A stretch of DNA of 22,186 nt from Firmicutes bacterium UBA2296 (GTDB lineage: Bacteria > Bacillota > UBA994). The position numbers were made by a program, and so were the translations under genes. Under the pieces are notes generated by a model, which was not told where the DNA came from, ran no database searches, and saw nothing but the letters and a program-made list of their open reading frames with translations. Positions 6,128-14,108 of this stretch are shown one piece after another; the first letter of the stretch is position 1; each line of letters begins with the position of its first letter. The DNA is taken from NCBI GenBank assembly GCA_002345475.1, contig DDWC01000013.1:1-22186 (forward strand), in the 5' to 3' direction.

Positions 6128-8305
6128 CTATCGTATGGGCCTTGCGGCCAAATCCAGGACGCGTTCGGCAGCGAAAATGTCTTCGTGCCTTTTTTGACGC
6201 AGAGCTATGCCGTCTACCGCGCGGCGGTCTTTCATGACAGCGGGCCGACCGCTGGCCATTTGCTCGAAAGAGTTAGGGCCCACGGCGCAGAATACGCGAA
6301 AACCCTGGCTCAGCAGGTAGGCGAACTTTGGAGAATCCTGTGGCACGCTGGCCCCGAAGGGATATATCATGACATTGGTCGGCCCGATCAGGCTGCCCAC
6401 TTCCGTTTGCCAGCGATCCGCGTCAGTTACAAAGTTGACATAGCTCATAGCGCTGAAGTCACGGTGCCCCCAGCTGTGGGATGCAAACCTCCAGCCGCTT
6501 TTCAAAAGCTGCTCTACAACTGGCATAACGGCTGTCTGCTCATCGTGACGCTGTGGGTTCGCATGCTGAATGCGATATCCGAGGATGCCCTCATACCCGG
6601 TCAAAGCGATCGTGCCCTTGGCGCCTTTGTGGGAAAAGTCGGGGAACCTCGACACAAAGTCGTCGAGCACGGGAACAACACAGGCGGTGCGGCTGACATA
6701 TTCTGTGCCGTCACGCCGTCTACCTGCGAGGGCAATTCTCCCGTCGGCGTCCAGAACCAGCTTATCCGGAAGCCCGGCTTCTCGCATGTAGGTATAGTAG
6801 TTCATATCATCAATGGAAATAATCAGCGGCTTTTTGCCCTCGGGCAGCCAAAGCTCTTTTCTGCGCATGCGCCACGCGCCTGAGACCATGTATTCTTCGT
6901 ATACGTCTTCGTGATTCACCAGCACGAAGTCTCTGGTGTAAAGTTCTTCCAGCAAGAGCTGGAACTCCTTTGACGTGACAAACCAGTCGTCAAATCCATT
7001 GGCCTGGCGATGGGAAAAGGTGACTTCAGGAAAGGGTATCAGCGGGTGGACGAAGATGTGTTCCACTGCGCCGGAGTATGGAGTTACACCTCTGGCAGGT
7101 CGCTCCATGAAGTTCCTTGCCTGACCGTAGGTCATCTCGTGTGGCTCCAGGCCGGAAATAATAGTCTGCCTTTGACGGGCAGTCAGCGAACCTTCGACGA
7201 AAAGCCGACTGTCCTCTGGCCCGGCTTCACCGTCGGTCTCAACGCCTATGATGCCTCTGTCCCTTGCGAAGGCAAGTAACAAGTCCACCATGCGGCCATA
7301 ACTGGCCACACCGTCCTGCTGCTGGTTTGCTCTGAGATAGGCATCATTAACACGATCGGCGGCCCGCTCAGCAGGACCCTCATATCTTTGCCAGAAAGTG
7401 CGCACGAAGGCAAGGTCACGTCGCAACCCGTCGGAATAGAGGATGACGATCTCGTTGAATACCTTCCGGTCTGCCCTGTAGAGGGCGTTGAGTGTGTGAT
7501 TGAGGGCCAGCAATGTGCCGGAATAACGAAAGTCGGCGTCTGGATGCAGGCTGCAAACCAGATAAGCTATGAAGTTGGCTTCATCTTCTCGACTGAAGCC
7601 GCGTTGATGCGCCGCCTCGTGGACTGCTGTGGCCGGGATCGAGGAGGAGGGCATGTTGATGTTAATATGCGCTTCTCCGGTAAAGGGACTGTATATTCCC
7701 GCAATGCCCAGGTAAGATAGGGCAGTGGAAATGAGGGCGCCTTTTGGCGGGGAATAGACTCCCGCCAGTTCCGGCACCAGCCCCTGGGCTATGTCGTAAC
7801 CTGTCTGGACCCGGTGAAGGGACTCGCGGCGGGTGTCGTTGAGGGTCATGACCCCGTGCTCATCCTCCCGCACCAGAAGTCGGTATTCATTGGCTTGCTC
7901 TATGAGATACAGAGAAAGATCCCGCAACTCTTCCACACTGGATGGTCTCAGGCTCAACCCCATGATATCGCCGAGAGGTAGTCGCAAATAGTTGAGTCCC
8001 CACAGGCTCACAAACATGAAATACAGAACAAATAGAGTGGTCAGGTATGAAACAAGCAGGTGTATGAAGCGTTTGAGGCTTGGCTTGCGCAGCATATAGA
8101 CGAAGGGAAAGGCCAGGAAAACTAACAGGAGTATTTCTGCCAGCGAGAAGCTGAAACGACCTGCGGTTCGGCTGAGAAAGGCCGCTATGCGGGGATATAC
8201 TGTTGTGGAATAGCGCTGCTCCACGAGGAGCTGGCTGGAAGAGAGCAGCCTCGTGGTGACGTACGATATCACGGCCAACGCAGCCCCCCAGATTAGCTTA
8301 CGCAA
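6128..8305 (-). CDS. DUF3810 metallopeptidase-like / polysaccharide-deacetylase-like fusion, membrane protein
   Basis: A 725-residue protein with two halves. The N-terminal half (about 1-350) matches DUF3810: hydrophobic segments near 5-20, 54-71 and 81-104, then a zinc-peptidase-like VHEAAHQRGF (His229, Glu230, His233) and REDEANFIAYL with candidate third-ligand acids at 240-242, ending in the family-typical SYGRMVDLLLAF (335-346). The C-terminal half (about 360-725) resembles NodB-type deacetylases: ISIDDMNYY (496-504) with the Asp pair, SHSWGH (609-614) with the metal-binding His residues, and YPFG (648-651). Both halves would face outside the membrane, suggesting work on cell-wall polymers; activity is unproven. 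The start is TTG (8305-8303) with AGGTGAG upstream; no ATG or other start has comparable spacing. phzF follows downstream. Confidence 0.88.
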   Translation of the reverse strand: MRKLIWGAALAVISYVTTRLLSSSQLLVEQRYSTTVYPRIAAFLSRTAGRFSFSLAEILLLVFLAFPFVYMLRKPSLKRFIHLLVSYLTTLFVLYFMFVSLWGLNYLRLPLGDIMGLSLRPSSVEELRDLSLYLIEQANEYRLLVREDEHGVMTLNDTRRESLHRVQTGYDIAQGLVPELAGVYSPPKGALISTALSYLGIAGIYSPFTGEAHININMPSSSIPATAVHEAAHQRGFSREDEANFIAYLVCSLHPDADFRYSGTLLALNHTLNALYRADRKVFNEIVILYSDGLRRDLAFVRTFWQRYEGPAERAADRVNDAYLRANQQQDGVASYGRMVDLLLAFARDRGIIGVETDGEAGPEDSRLFVEGSLTARQRQTIISGLEPHEMTYGQARNFMERPARGVTPYSGAVEHIFVHPLIPFPEVTFSHRQANGFDDWFVTSKEFQLLLEELYTRDFVLVNHEDVYEEYMVSGAWRMRRKELWLPEGKKPLIISIDDMNYYTYMREAGLPDKLVLDADGRIALAGRRRDGTEYVSRTACVVPVLDDFVSRFPDFSHKGAKGTIALTGYEGILGYRIQHANPQRHDEQTAVMPVVEQLLKSGWRFASHSWGHRDFSAMSYVNFVTDADRWQTEVGSLIGPTNVMIYPFGASVPQDSPKFAYLLSQGFRVFCAVGPNSFEQMASGRPAVMKDRRAVDGIALRQKRHEDIFAAERVLDLAARPIR

Positions 8306-8329
8306 TGCTTCTCACCTCACTTTCCCTTA

Positions 8330-8358
8330 AGGATAGCACAGCTCTCTGGAACTGAGAA
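8330..8358 (-). promoter_or_regulatory. Possible extended -10 promoter for the DUF3810 fusion-phzF unit
   Basis: On the minus strand, TTCTCA (8358-8353) and TATCCT (8335-8330) are 17 bases apart, and TGC directly precedes the -10, forming an extended -10 element. Transcription would start about 8323, just before the Shine-Dalgarno site. The hexamers themselves are only moderate matches. Confidence 0.42.
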
Positions 8359-8434
8359 GACAAGGACATTTGTCTGACCTGCAGGGAATACCCGCCTCGA
8401 GGCAGAAAATAATAGAGACCTAAGGAGGGACGTC

Positions 8435-10417
8435 ATGAAGAGATTGATCTGCGGGCTGCTTGTTTTCACGCTAATGTTTGCATCTTTGGGGCCAATGCCC
8501 GGACAAGGCAAGGCAGAGGCGCAGTCGGGCGAGTTGCTGTTCACTCTGCTGCACACAAACGACGAGCATTCAGCTCTGTTGCCTTCGCCACTGACCGATT
8601 ATGACCCGGACGGAAGTGATCCAACAATTGGCGGTTTCGCGCGACTGGCCCAGCTGGTAAAAGAGATTAGAACCGCAAAAACACAGGCCGGGGAGCCTAC
8701 GGTGCTGATCTCTGCAGGAGATTTCCTGGGTGGATCACCCTTTGCCTGGCTGGCTCTGGAGGGTTACGCAGTGGAACTGGAGCTTATGCAGGCAATCGGC
8801 TACGACGTGGTTGCCATAGGCAATCATGAATATGACTTTGGTCCAGAGTTGCTGGCCAGTTATCTGGCTGCCGCAGGATACCCAGGGGCCGCGAGCCGAA
8901 CCGCGCTTCTGGCGAGCAATACGAGACCGCCAGAAGGCCACGACCTGCTTAACATGGGCATACAGAGTACGCATACGCTCACCCTGGAGAATGGTCTGAC
9001 CCTGGGATTCTTCAGCATTATTGGTGTGGACGCGGTTGATGTGGCTCCTCTGGCAAAACCAGTGGAATTCGCCGACCAAGTCGCCGTGGCAAAAGCGGCG
9101 GTAGAGACTCTCAGAGCCGCCGGAGCCGACGTGATTATTGCCGTGAATCACGCAGGCCTTGATGAAGACGAGGATCTGGCCAGATTTGTCAGCGGCATAG
9201 ATGTTATCATTAGCGGTCACTGTCATACCGCGCTTACCCAGCCTCGTCTGGTGAACGGAACCATCATCGCTCAGACCGGGTCTTCTCTGGGCAATCTTGG
9301 GGTACTGGCGCTGGCCTTTGATCCGATCAGCAAGGCGGTCAGCCTGCGCAACAGCGGTCCGGGATCATCGGTCCTGATTCCTCTTGATGACGCCGTAGGC
9401 GAGGATGCTGCCGTTGGCCAGATGATAAGAGGGCATGTCGAGAAGCTTAACAGTCTTATTGCGGATTTGACAGACGGACGTTTCACGAACATTTCTGACG
9501 TGGTTGTGGCGTCCGAGTTTGTCGTAAGCAACAAGCCCACCTTTACCGAGACACCATTTGGCAACTTCGTGGCCGACGCCATGAGGGCGGTGGGGGAGCA
9601 GGCAACGGGAGCGAAGGTAGATTTCGCGTTTCAAGCTGACGGTGTCATCCGGGGGTCATTATTGCCAGGTACCACCGCGTCGGCCAAAGGAAACGTAGCC
9701 TTGCTTGATCTGCTTGACCTGGTGAGCCTGGGGGCTGGTCCGGACCAAAGACCCGGCTATCCTCTGGTCGCGTTCTATTTCACCGGTGAAGAGGTCCGCA
9801 GGGTGCTCGAAATTTCCCTGCTACTTTCGGAATTACTGGGAGACAGCTATTTTCTTCAGGTGTCTGGGTTGCGCATGACCTATGACCCCGCTTTGGCCAT
9901 CCTGGCCCGGTTGCCGGGCAAGGGAACTCCCATTCCCAGCACACGCGCAGTGATTTCGGCTCAGAGGTTTACGGGGCAGGGTCTGCAGCAAGGCGACCAG
10001 TTTGTACCCTTGAAGCGCGGTGATGACGCTCTGTATCATGTGGTGTCCGATTATTACCTGGCGGCATTTCTCCCCATGGTTGGCGACCTGCTGCCGAGTC
10101 TGGGACTGGTCATGAAAGACGCTGCGGGCAACCCCATCACCCCGGAAGAAGCCATAGTGTACCGGGATGGGCATGAGCTCAAAGTCTGGCAAACAGTTGC
10201 CGAATACGCGTCAGCTCAACCCGTTGGTAACAAAGGCGTAGCTACGGTGCCCGTATACTACCAGACTGTTTCGGGACGACAGAATACGAGAACAGTATGG
10301 CCGTATGCTTTGGCTCTGCTTGTGCTTGTGCTGCTGGTGCCTTTGATAGTGACAGTTCGCCTGATCAGACGACGGCGACGCAGAAGGCGTTACCCGTCGT
10401 ATTCATACCGCAGATGA
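8435..10417 (+). CDS. Exported 5'-nucleotidase / metallophosphoesterase with C-terminal membrane anchor
   Basis: A 660-residue extracytoplasmic enzyme of the UshA/5'-nucleotidase family, which removes phosphate from nucleotides or 2',3'-cyclic nucleotides with two metal ions. Residues 1-30 form a signal peptide (MKRL, hydrophobic core, likely cut near AEA-QS). The metal-site motifs follow in order: LLHTNDEHSAL (38-48), SAGDFLGG (93-100), AIGNHEYDFG (127-136), NHAG and SGHCHT. The 5'-nucleotidase C-terminal domain begins near 355 (TFTETPFGNFVADAM, QADGVIRG). At the end, a hydrophobic helix (about 622-641) is followed by eight consecutive Arg (645-652), so the protein should be anchored with a short basic tail inside the cell; no LPXTG motif is seen. 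The ATG has AAGGAGGG (8422-8429). It stands alone, divergent from the DUF3810 fusion gene. Confidence 0.93.
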   Translation: MKRLICGLLVFTLMFASLGPMPGQGKAEAQSGELLFTLLHTNDEHSALLPSPLTDYDPDGSDPTIGGFARLAQLVKEIRTAKTQAGEPTVLISAGDFLGGSPFAWLALEGYAVELELMQAIGYDVVAIGNHEYDFGPELLASYLAAAGYPGAASRTALLASNTRPPEGHDLLNMGIQSTHTLTLENGLTLGFFSIIGVDAVDVAPLAKPVEFADQVAVAKAAVETLRAAGADVIIAVNHAGLDEDEDLARFVSGIDVIISGHCHTALTQPRLVNGTIIAQTGSSLGNLGVLALAFDPISKAVSLRNSGPGSSVLIPLDDAVGEDAAVGQMIRGHVEKLNSLIADLTDGRFTNISDVVVASEFVVSNKPTFTETPFGNFVADAMRAVGEQATGAKVDFAFQADGVIRGSLLPGTTASAKGNVALLDLLDLVSLGAGPDQRPGYPLVAFYFTGEEVRRVLEISLLLSELLGDSYFLQVSGLRMTYDPALAILARLPGKGTPIPSTRAVISAQRFTGQGLQQGDQFVPLKRGDDALYHVVSDYYLAAFLPMVGDLLPSLGLVMKDAAGNPITPEEAIVYRDGHELKVWQTVAEYASAQPVGNKGVATVPVYYQTVSGRQNTRTVWPYALALLVLVLLVPLIVTVRLIRRRRRRRRYPSYSYRR

Positions 10418-10443
10418 GAACCGCCACAGGAAAACCACGAGAA

Positions 10444-10475
10444 AAGGGATCACGTCAAAAATGACGTGATCCCTT
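10444..10475. terminator. Hairpin terminator between convergent genes
   Basis: AAGGGATCACGTCA (10444-10457) pairs perfectly with TGACGTGATCCCTT (10462-10475) around an AAAA loop. It lies between the nucleotidase stop (10417) and the zinc-ribbon gene stop (10507). An outer AACCGC/GCGGTT pair (10419-10424, 10476-10481) could extend the structure. T-tracts are short, so efficiency is uncertain. Confidence 0.75.
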
Positions 10476-10506
10476 GCGGTTACTGGCGTGGGGTCCCTGA
10501 GCCTGA

Positions 10507-11190
10507 TTAGAAGGACTCTTTAAGCCAACCGGAGGAACCGCAGTGGGAGCACAGCGGCAACTTGACCTGGTCAATCTCTACTTCGAGAATGCCACCACAC
10601 TCTTTACACACGTACTTCTCCTTTTTCGGAGCTTCGCCTTCCGGGACTTTGGCCGCAGGTAGTTCTGCTTCAAAGGGGAGCAACATGTTGGGGTTGGTTT
10701 CCTCACCGCCGAGAGGAACAGTCGACGGAGAACCGGCTACGCCGGGTTCCGGGGGTTCAGACGGCTCGCGTGGCGGACGCTCCGGATCCGTTGCCGGCGG
10801 ACTGTAGGTGTCCTGCATCATAATCGTATTCTGGCTGATTTCCGGTGACGGGGGAATGATCTCCTGGAATCCCTTCTCCACAGGTACGGCTTCTGACTTT
10901 TCGGGCTTTTCGACCTTGGGGTCTTCTTTTTCCAGGCTACTGAGGCTTATGCGTTGCCAGGAATGGCCACCGCACTCATTGCAGTCGCCCAGAGCAAAGC
11001 CCAGGCCGACATCCACGTATTCTGAATCTGCTACATCGGACTTAACGACCGGTTCTACTTCCGGGGGAGGTGGCAGTACGCTGCCCATGTTTACCTCGGG
11101 CGCGGGATCTTTGGCTTCGGCCCATCCAGTGTCCATCTCTCTAACGTGTCCGCAGGATTTGCATACCCACTTGTCATGTTTTTCAGTCAC
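10507..11190 (-). CDS. Putative double zinc-ribbon protein with Pro/Glu-rich linker, unknown function
   Basis: I do not recognise a named family. The 227-residue product has four CxxC pairs: CKSC (10-13) and CNEC (70-73) in the N-terminal part, CKEC (195-198) and CSHC (214-217) at the C terminus. This fits two four-Cys zinc ribbons. The roughly 110 residues between them are rich in Pro, Glu and Ser (for example REPSEPPEPGVAGSPSTVPL at 141-160) and look disordered. There is no signal peptide or membrane segment, so it is probably cytoplasmic. Rubredoxin/rubrerythrin-like or nucleic-acid/protein-binding roles are all possible. The start is GTG (11190-11188) with AAGGAGGG upstream, 27 bases from a good promoter. 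It is a single-gene unit, convergent with the nucleotidase and divergent from the efflux operon. Confidence 0.8.
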   Translation of the reverse strand: MTEKHDKWVCKSCGHVREMDTGWAEAKDPAPEVNMGSVLPPPPEVEPVVKSDVADSEYVDVGLGFALGDCNECGGHSWQRISLSSLEKEDPKVEKPEKSEAVPVEKGFQEIIPPSPEISQNTIMMQDTYSPPATDPERPPREPSEPPEPGVAGSPSTVPLGGEETNPNMLLPFEAELPAAKVPEGEAPKKEKYVCKECGGILEVEIDQVKLPLCSHCGSSGWLKESF

Positions 11191-11216
11191 GTTTATCCCT
11201 CCTTACTATACATAAT

Positions 11217-11245
11217 ATTATAATACGATTCGCAGAATATTACAA
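11217..11245 (-). promoter_or_regulatory. Sigma-A promoter of the zinc-ribbon gene
   Basis: On the minus strand, TTGTAA (11245-11240) and a perfect TATAAT (11222-11217) are separated by 17 bases. Transcription would start about 11210, some 20 bases before the GTG start, with the Shine-Dalgarno in between. Confidence 0.75.
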
Positions 11246-11282
11246 TTCATTCGTCCGGTCCCCATAATGGATATAGCCTGAC

Positions 11283-11311
11283 TTGACCTTTTGTGCGCTA
11301 AAACGTACGAT
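11283..11311 (+). promoter_or_regulatory. Sigma-A promoter of the RND efflux operon
   Basis: TTGACC (11283-11288) and TACGAT (11306-11311) are 17 bases apart. The predicted start of transcription (about 11318) is just before the TetR-type operator at 11321-11342, so a bound repressor would block the polymerase. Confidence 0.7.
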
Positions 11312-11320
11312 AATTGAGTA

Positions 11321-11342
11321 AGACTGACCGACCGGTCAGTCT
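11321..11342 (+). promoter_or_regulatory. TetR-family operator palindrome
   Basis: A 22-base element made of AGACTGACC (11321-11329), the 4-base centre GACC and GGTCAGTCT (11334-11342), a perfect 9-base inverted repeat. Length, symmetry and the ACCGGT-containing centre are typical of TetR/AcrR-family sites. It begins about 3 bases after the predicted transcription start. The likely binder is the TetR protein encoded as the fourth gene of the same operon, which would make an autoregulatory loop. Confidence 0.82.
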
Positions 11343-11374
11343 AAATGCCGCAACCAAACCTGGGGGGCTGTAAC

Positions 11375-12880
11375 TTGAGAAAGAGAATGCTGTGCACCGC
11401 GTTTGTCTTGTTGTTTCTGCTTTTGGTGCTGCCTATTGCGCAGGCGGCCACTGAGTTATCGCCTTTGCTTGTACCTGCAATTGATGATATTGAGGTATTT
11501 GAGACGGACATTATTGTCGTCCAGTTCGCCTCACCTCAGACTGTCGACGACATATTTGGCGTTAGTTTTCGCGTCGACGACTATGGCAGCGTCAGTAAAA
11601 TGGAGCTGGCCGATGATGGTCTTTCCCTCAGTCTGCGACTTTCGCGTCGTCTGAACCCGGGTCAGGAATACGCCCTCCTGGTGGAAAACTGGATGCAAGG
11701 TGGCGCCGCCGATATATACGGCTTCGTGGCTGTCGAGACTGTAAGGCCTGGGGAAATGCAGGGGAAGATTGCATCACGAAATACCGCTGTCCAAATGACG
11801 CAGAATGCCATTGCCATGGTAGAAGCAGGTCAGGAGGCTTTGCTGGAGGGCCGCCAGACGCTGTTTGACGTCTACAGTGAACTCGACCGAGCCATCGGCG
11901 AGTTCCCCGCTCTGGAGCTACCCTTTCCTGAGCCAGAGGGGGAGTTTGAGGAGCGCATGAATGAACTGGTTACGGAGGCTCACAGGCAGGCGAGATCTGC
12001 TCTGGTTTCCAATAGGGACGCTCTGATTGATCAGATTTTAAGCCTGGAATACCAGAGGGAGGATCTGGCGACAAATCTCAAGAAAGCCAGGCTGCAAAGC
12101 GACATGGCCGTTCGGCAACTCACCCTGGCAGTGGAGGCTTATGCTTTTGCCTACCATTCGATGAGTGCTCAGCTAGTGAGCCTGGAAGAGAGTGTTACGC
12201 TCATATCTCGGCAGCTGGCAATTGCAGATATACAGGTTAGCCTTGGTCTGATAACCGTTCAGGAGGCGCAGCGAGTGGCACAGACGGCGAAGGAGCTCAA
12301 TCGTGCGGTAGCGATGCTGGAGGTTCAGCAGAGTGGCATTGTCGCCGAGATAAACCTCCTGCTGGGACAGGCACACGATACACCGTTGCGGATCGCAGAG
12401 CCTATGTACGACTTTTCCACTATGGACGAGGAAGTGGACTACGCTAGGGACCTGCAAAGGATACGCGGCAGCAATCTGACCCTTCAGAGCCTGGCAACGG
12501 ACGTGGTTCTGAAGGCTCGGGCCGTGGATAGAATCGCCGGTAGCTCTCCGGAGCGCAGGATTGCTGAGTATGAACTGGCTAATGCGCGTATTCGATATTC
12601 TGAGGAAGAACGCAAGCTGGCTCTTGGATTTCGCCGACTTGTGGATGATATCTCAGCCAAGGAGTCTGCTCTATCATTGTCCAATGAGAAGTATGCACTT
12701 CAGAAGCGGCTCTTCGGCCATGCTGAACTGAGATATGAGCTGGGGATGCTGTCCGCTATCGGACTTGAGTCTGAACGGCATGAACTGTATTCAGCGAGTC
12801 GTCTTGTTCAGGAAGCGGAACGAGACCTGTTTATGACACTGACGCGTTACCGCTTCATGCTCGATGGTCTGACCCTTTAG
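11375..12880 (+). CDS. TolC-like (outer-membrane-efflux-protein-like) exported coiled-coil protein
   Basis: A 501-residue exported protein, first gene of the RND operon. Residues 1-25 are a signal peptide (MRKRM, long Leu-rich core, AQA-A). Residues 26-125 are beta-rich and resemble a bacterial Ig-like domain (IIVVQFASPQTVDD, GLSLSLRLSRRLNPGQEYAL). From about 130 the protein is helical, with two TolC-type repeats: GLITVQEAQRVAQTAKELNR (291-310) leading to INLLLGQ, and ELGMLSAIGLESERHELYSA near the C terminus. In TolC these helices form the periplasmic tunnel; the beta-strands that build its membrane barrel are not apparent here. The start is TTG (11375) with GGGGGG (11362-11367); the ATG at 11345 lacks a ribosome site and directly follows the operator. 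The partners are the next two genes. Confidence 0.82.
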   Translation: MRKRMLCTAFVLLFLLLVLPIAQAATELSPLLVPAIDDIEVFETDIIVVQFASPQTVDDIFGVSFRVDDYGSVSKMELADDGLSLSLRLSRRLNPGQEYALLVENWMQGGAADIYGFVAVETVRPGEMQGKIASRNTAVQMTQNAIAMVEAGQEALLEGRQTLFDVYSELDRAIGEFPALELPFPEPEGEFEERMNELVTEAHRQARSALVSNRDALIDQILSLEYQREDLATNLKKARLQSDMAVRQLTLAVEAYAFAYHSMSAQLVSLEESVTLISRQLAIADIQVSLGLITVQEAQRVAQTAKELNRAVAMLEVQQSGIVAEINLLLGQAHDTPLRIAEPMYDFSTMDEEVDYARDLQRIRGSNLTLQSLATDVVLKARAVDRIAGSSPERRIAEYELANARIRYSEEERKLALGFRRLVDDISAKESALSLSNEKYALQKRLFGHAELRYELGMLSAIGLESERHELYSASRLVQEAERDLFMTLTRYRFMLDGLTL

Positions 12881-12890
12881 GAGGCTGGTT

Positions 12891-14108
12891 ATGAGGAGAT
12901 TAGCGGCGCTCGGGTTCCTACTGATGATATTATCGACGTCCTGTTCATTGGGCAAAACAGAGCCTGCGCCACCGGCCGAGCGATATGTGCCTGTGGAAGT
13001 TGGACATGCGACGATACAGACTCTGGCTCTGGAGCATCGTTTTAGCGGCAGGGTTTTGCCGAGCTACACTTCAATGGTGTTGCCAAAAATGATGGGCAAG
13101 GTGGAGGCCGTGCTGGTCAAGGTCGGTGACCGGGTACAGGCAGGGGAAACGCTCTTCTCTCTGGAGAAAGTCGATGTGGCGAGGCAGGTCGAACAGGCAA
13201 GGCTGGCGGTGCAGGCTGCCAACGCAAATCTGTCTTTGGCAAGGCAACAGCAGGCACTGGCCGCTGGCAACTTAAGCCGTAGCACAGAGCTGTTTGCGGA
13301 AAAACTTCAGCTGTCCGCCGATAATTTCGCTCGCAACCGCACTCTCTACGAGGCGGGCGCGCTGTCGCTGGTTCAATTTCAGCAGGCGGAACTTATGTTT
13401 AAAGAGGAGCAATCCATGCTGCGGGCACAAATGGAGCAGGCCGAATTCGCAGCGGGTGACGGAAGCATCTCCCTGGCAGAAATAAACCTCAGACAAGCCC
13501 AGCTTGCTTACACGCAGGCACAGGACGCTCTGCTCAATACCAGCGTTAAGGCTACCTCCAGCGGAGTGGTTTCGACGGTGAACGTACAGGCCGGAGAATA
13601 TGTGAGCACCTCGCAACCGGCTGTGGTGATTGTAGGTATTGACACGATAAAGGTTCAGGTGGACGTTTCGCAGATGGTGATAAACAGCATTTACCCGGAC
13701 ATGCCAATAAAAGCCCTGGTCGCGGCAGCCGGTGTCGAAGTGCAGGGAACAGTTTATACTGTCAGTCCCGCTCCCAACGCTCAGACCGGCCTGTACCCCG
13801 TTACTGTCCTGGCGGATAACGCCGACCACCTGATCAAGCCAGGCATGTTTGCCGAGTTGGTCATAGAGACTGAGGTTCGTGAAGGCGTCATGGTGATTGA
13901 CAGCCGGGCCGTTGTTGAGCGAGAGGGTCGTCAGGTTGTTTTCCTGGTGGAGGGTGATCGCGCAGTGGCTGTCGAAGTGCAAACAGGCCTGGTATCAGGG
14001 GGGTTGTTGGAACTGATTTCCGGTATTAACCTGGAAAGCCGTGTGGTTGTCAGAGGGCAGCAGTACCTGCAAAACGGCTCACGGATACAGATAGTGAGGG
14101 AGCAGTAG
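12891..14108 (+). CDS. RND efflux membrane-fusion (periplasmic adaptor) lipoprotein
   Basis: The 405-residue adaptor connects an RND pump with a TolC-like channel. The N terminus is a lipoprotein-type signal, MRRL then a hydrophobic stretch ending LSTSC (Cys18), though Ser rather than Leu at -3 makes the lipobox imperfect. Domains follow the usual MFP order: beta-barrel start GRVLPSYTSMVLPKMMGKV, first lipoyl half (VLVKVGDRVQAGETLFSLEK), a long helical hairpin rich in Gln/Ala/Leu (about 95-215), second lipoyl half (ATSSGVVSTVNVQAGEYVS), barrel and membrane-proximal domains (VEREGRQVVFLVEG). The ATG at 12891 has TAGGAGG (12878-12884), which overlaps the stop of the TolC-like gene. Its TAG stop shares one base with the GTG start of the pump (TAGTG). 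Confidence 0.93.
   Translation: MRRLAALGFLLMILSTSCSLGKTEPAPPAERYVPVEVGHATIQTLALEHRFSGRVLPSYTSMVLPKMMGKVEAVLVKVGDRVQAGETLFSLEKVDVARQVEQARLAVQAANANLSLARQQQALAAGNLSRSTELFAEKLQLSADNFARNRTLYEAGALSLVQFQQAELMFKEEQSMLRAQMEQAEFAAGDGSISLAEINLRQAQLAYTQAQDALLNTSVKATSSGVVSTVNVQAGEYVSTSQPAVVIVGIDTIKVQVDVSQMVINSIYPDMPIKALVAAAGVEVQGTVYTVSPAPNAQTGLYPVTVLADNADHLIKPGMFAELVIETEVREGVMVIDSRAVVEREGRQVVFLVEGDRAVAVEVQTGLVSGGLLELISGINLESRVVVRGQQYLQNGSRIQIVREQ

Noticed and set aside
6116..6883. 255-codon plus-strand frame opposite the DUF3810 fusion gene
   Set aside because: The opposite strand has metal-binding and NodB-like motifs in this range; the plus frame has no recognisable features.
8366..8434. Promoter for the 5'-nucleotidase gene
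   Set aside because: TTGTCT (8370-8375) and the AT-rich stretch near 8406-8414 are not at a usable distance from each other; I could not support a specific site.
13272..13982. 236-codon minus-strand frame inside the adaptor gene
   Set aside because: It is antisense to a complete membrane-fusion protein, shows no domain and has no ribosome site in context.
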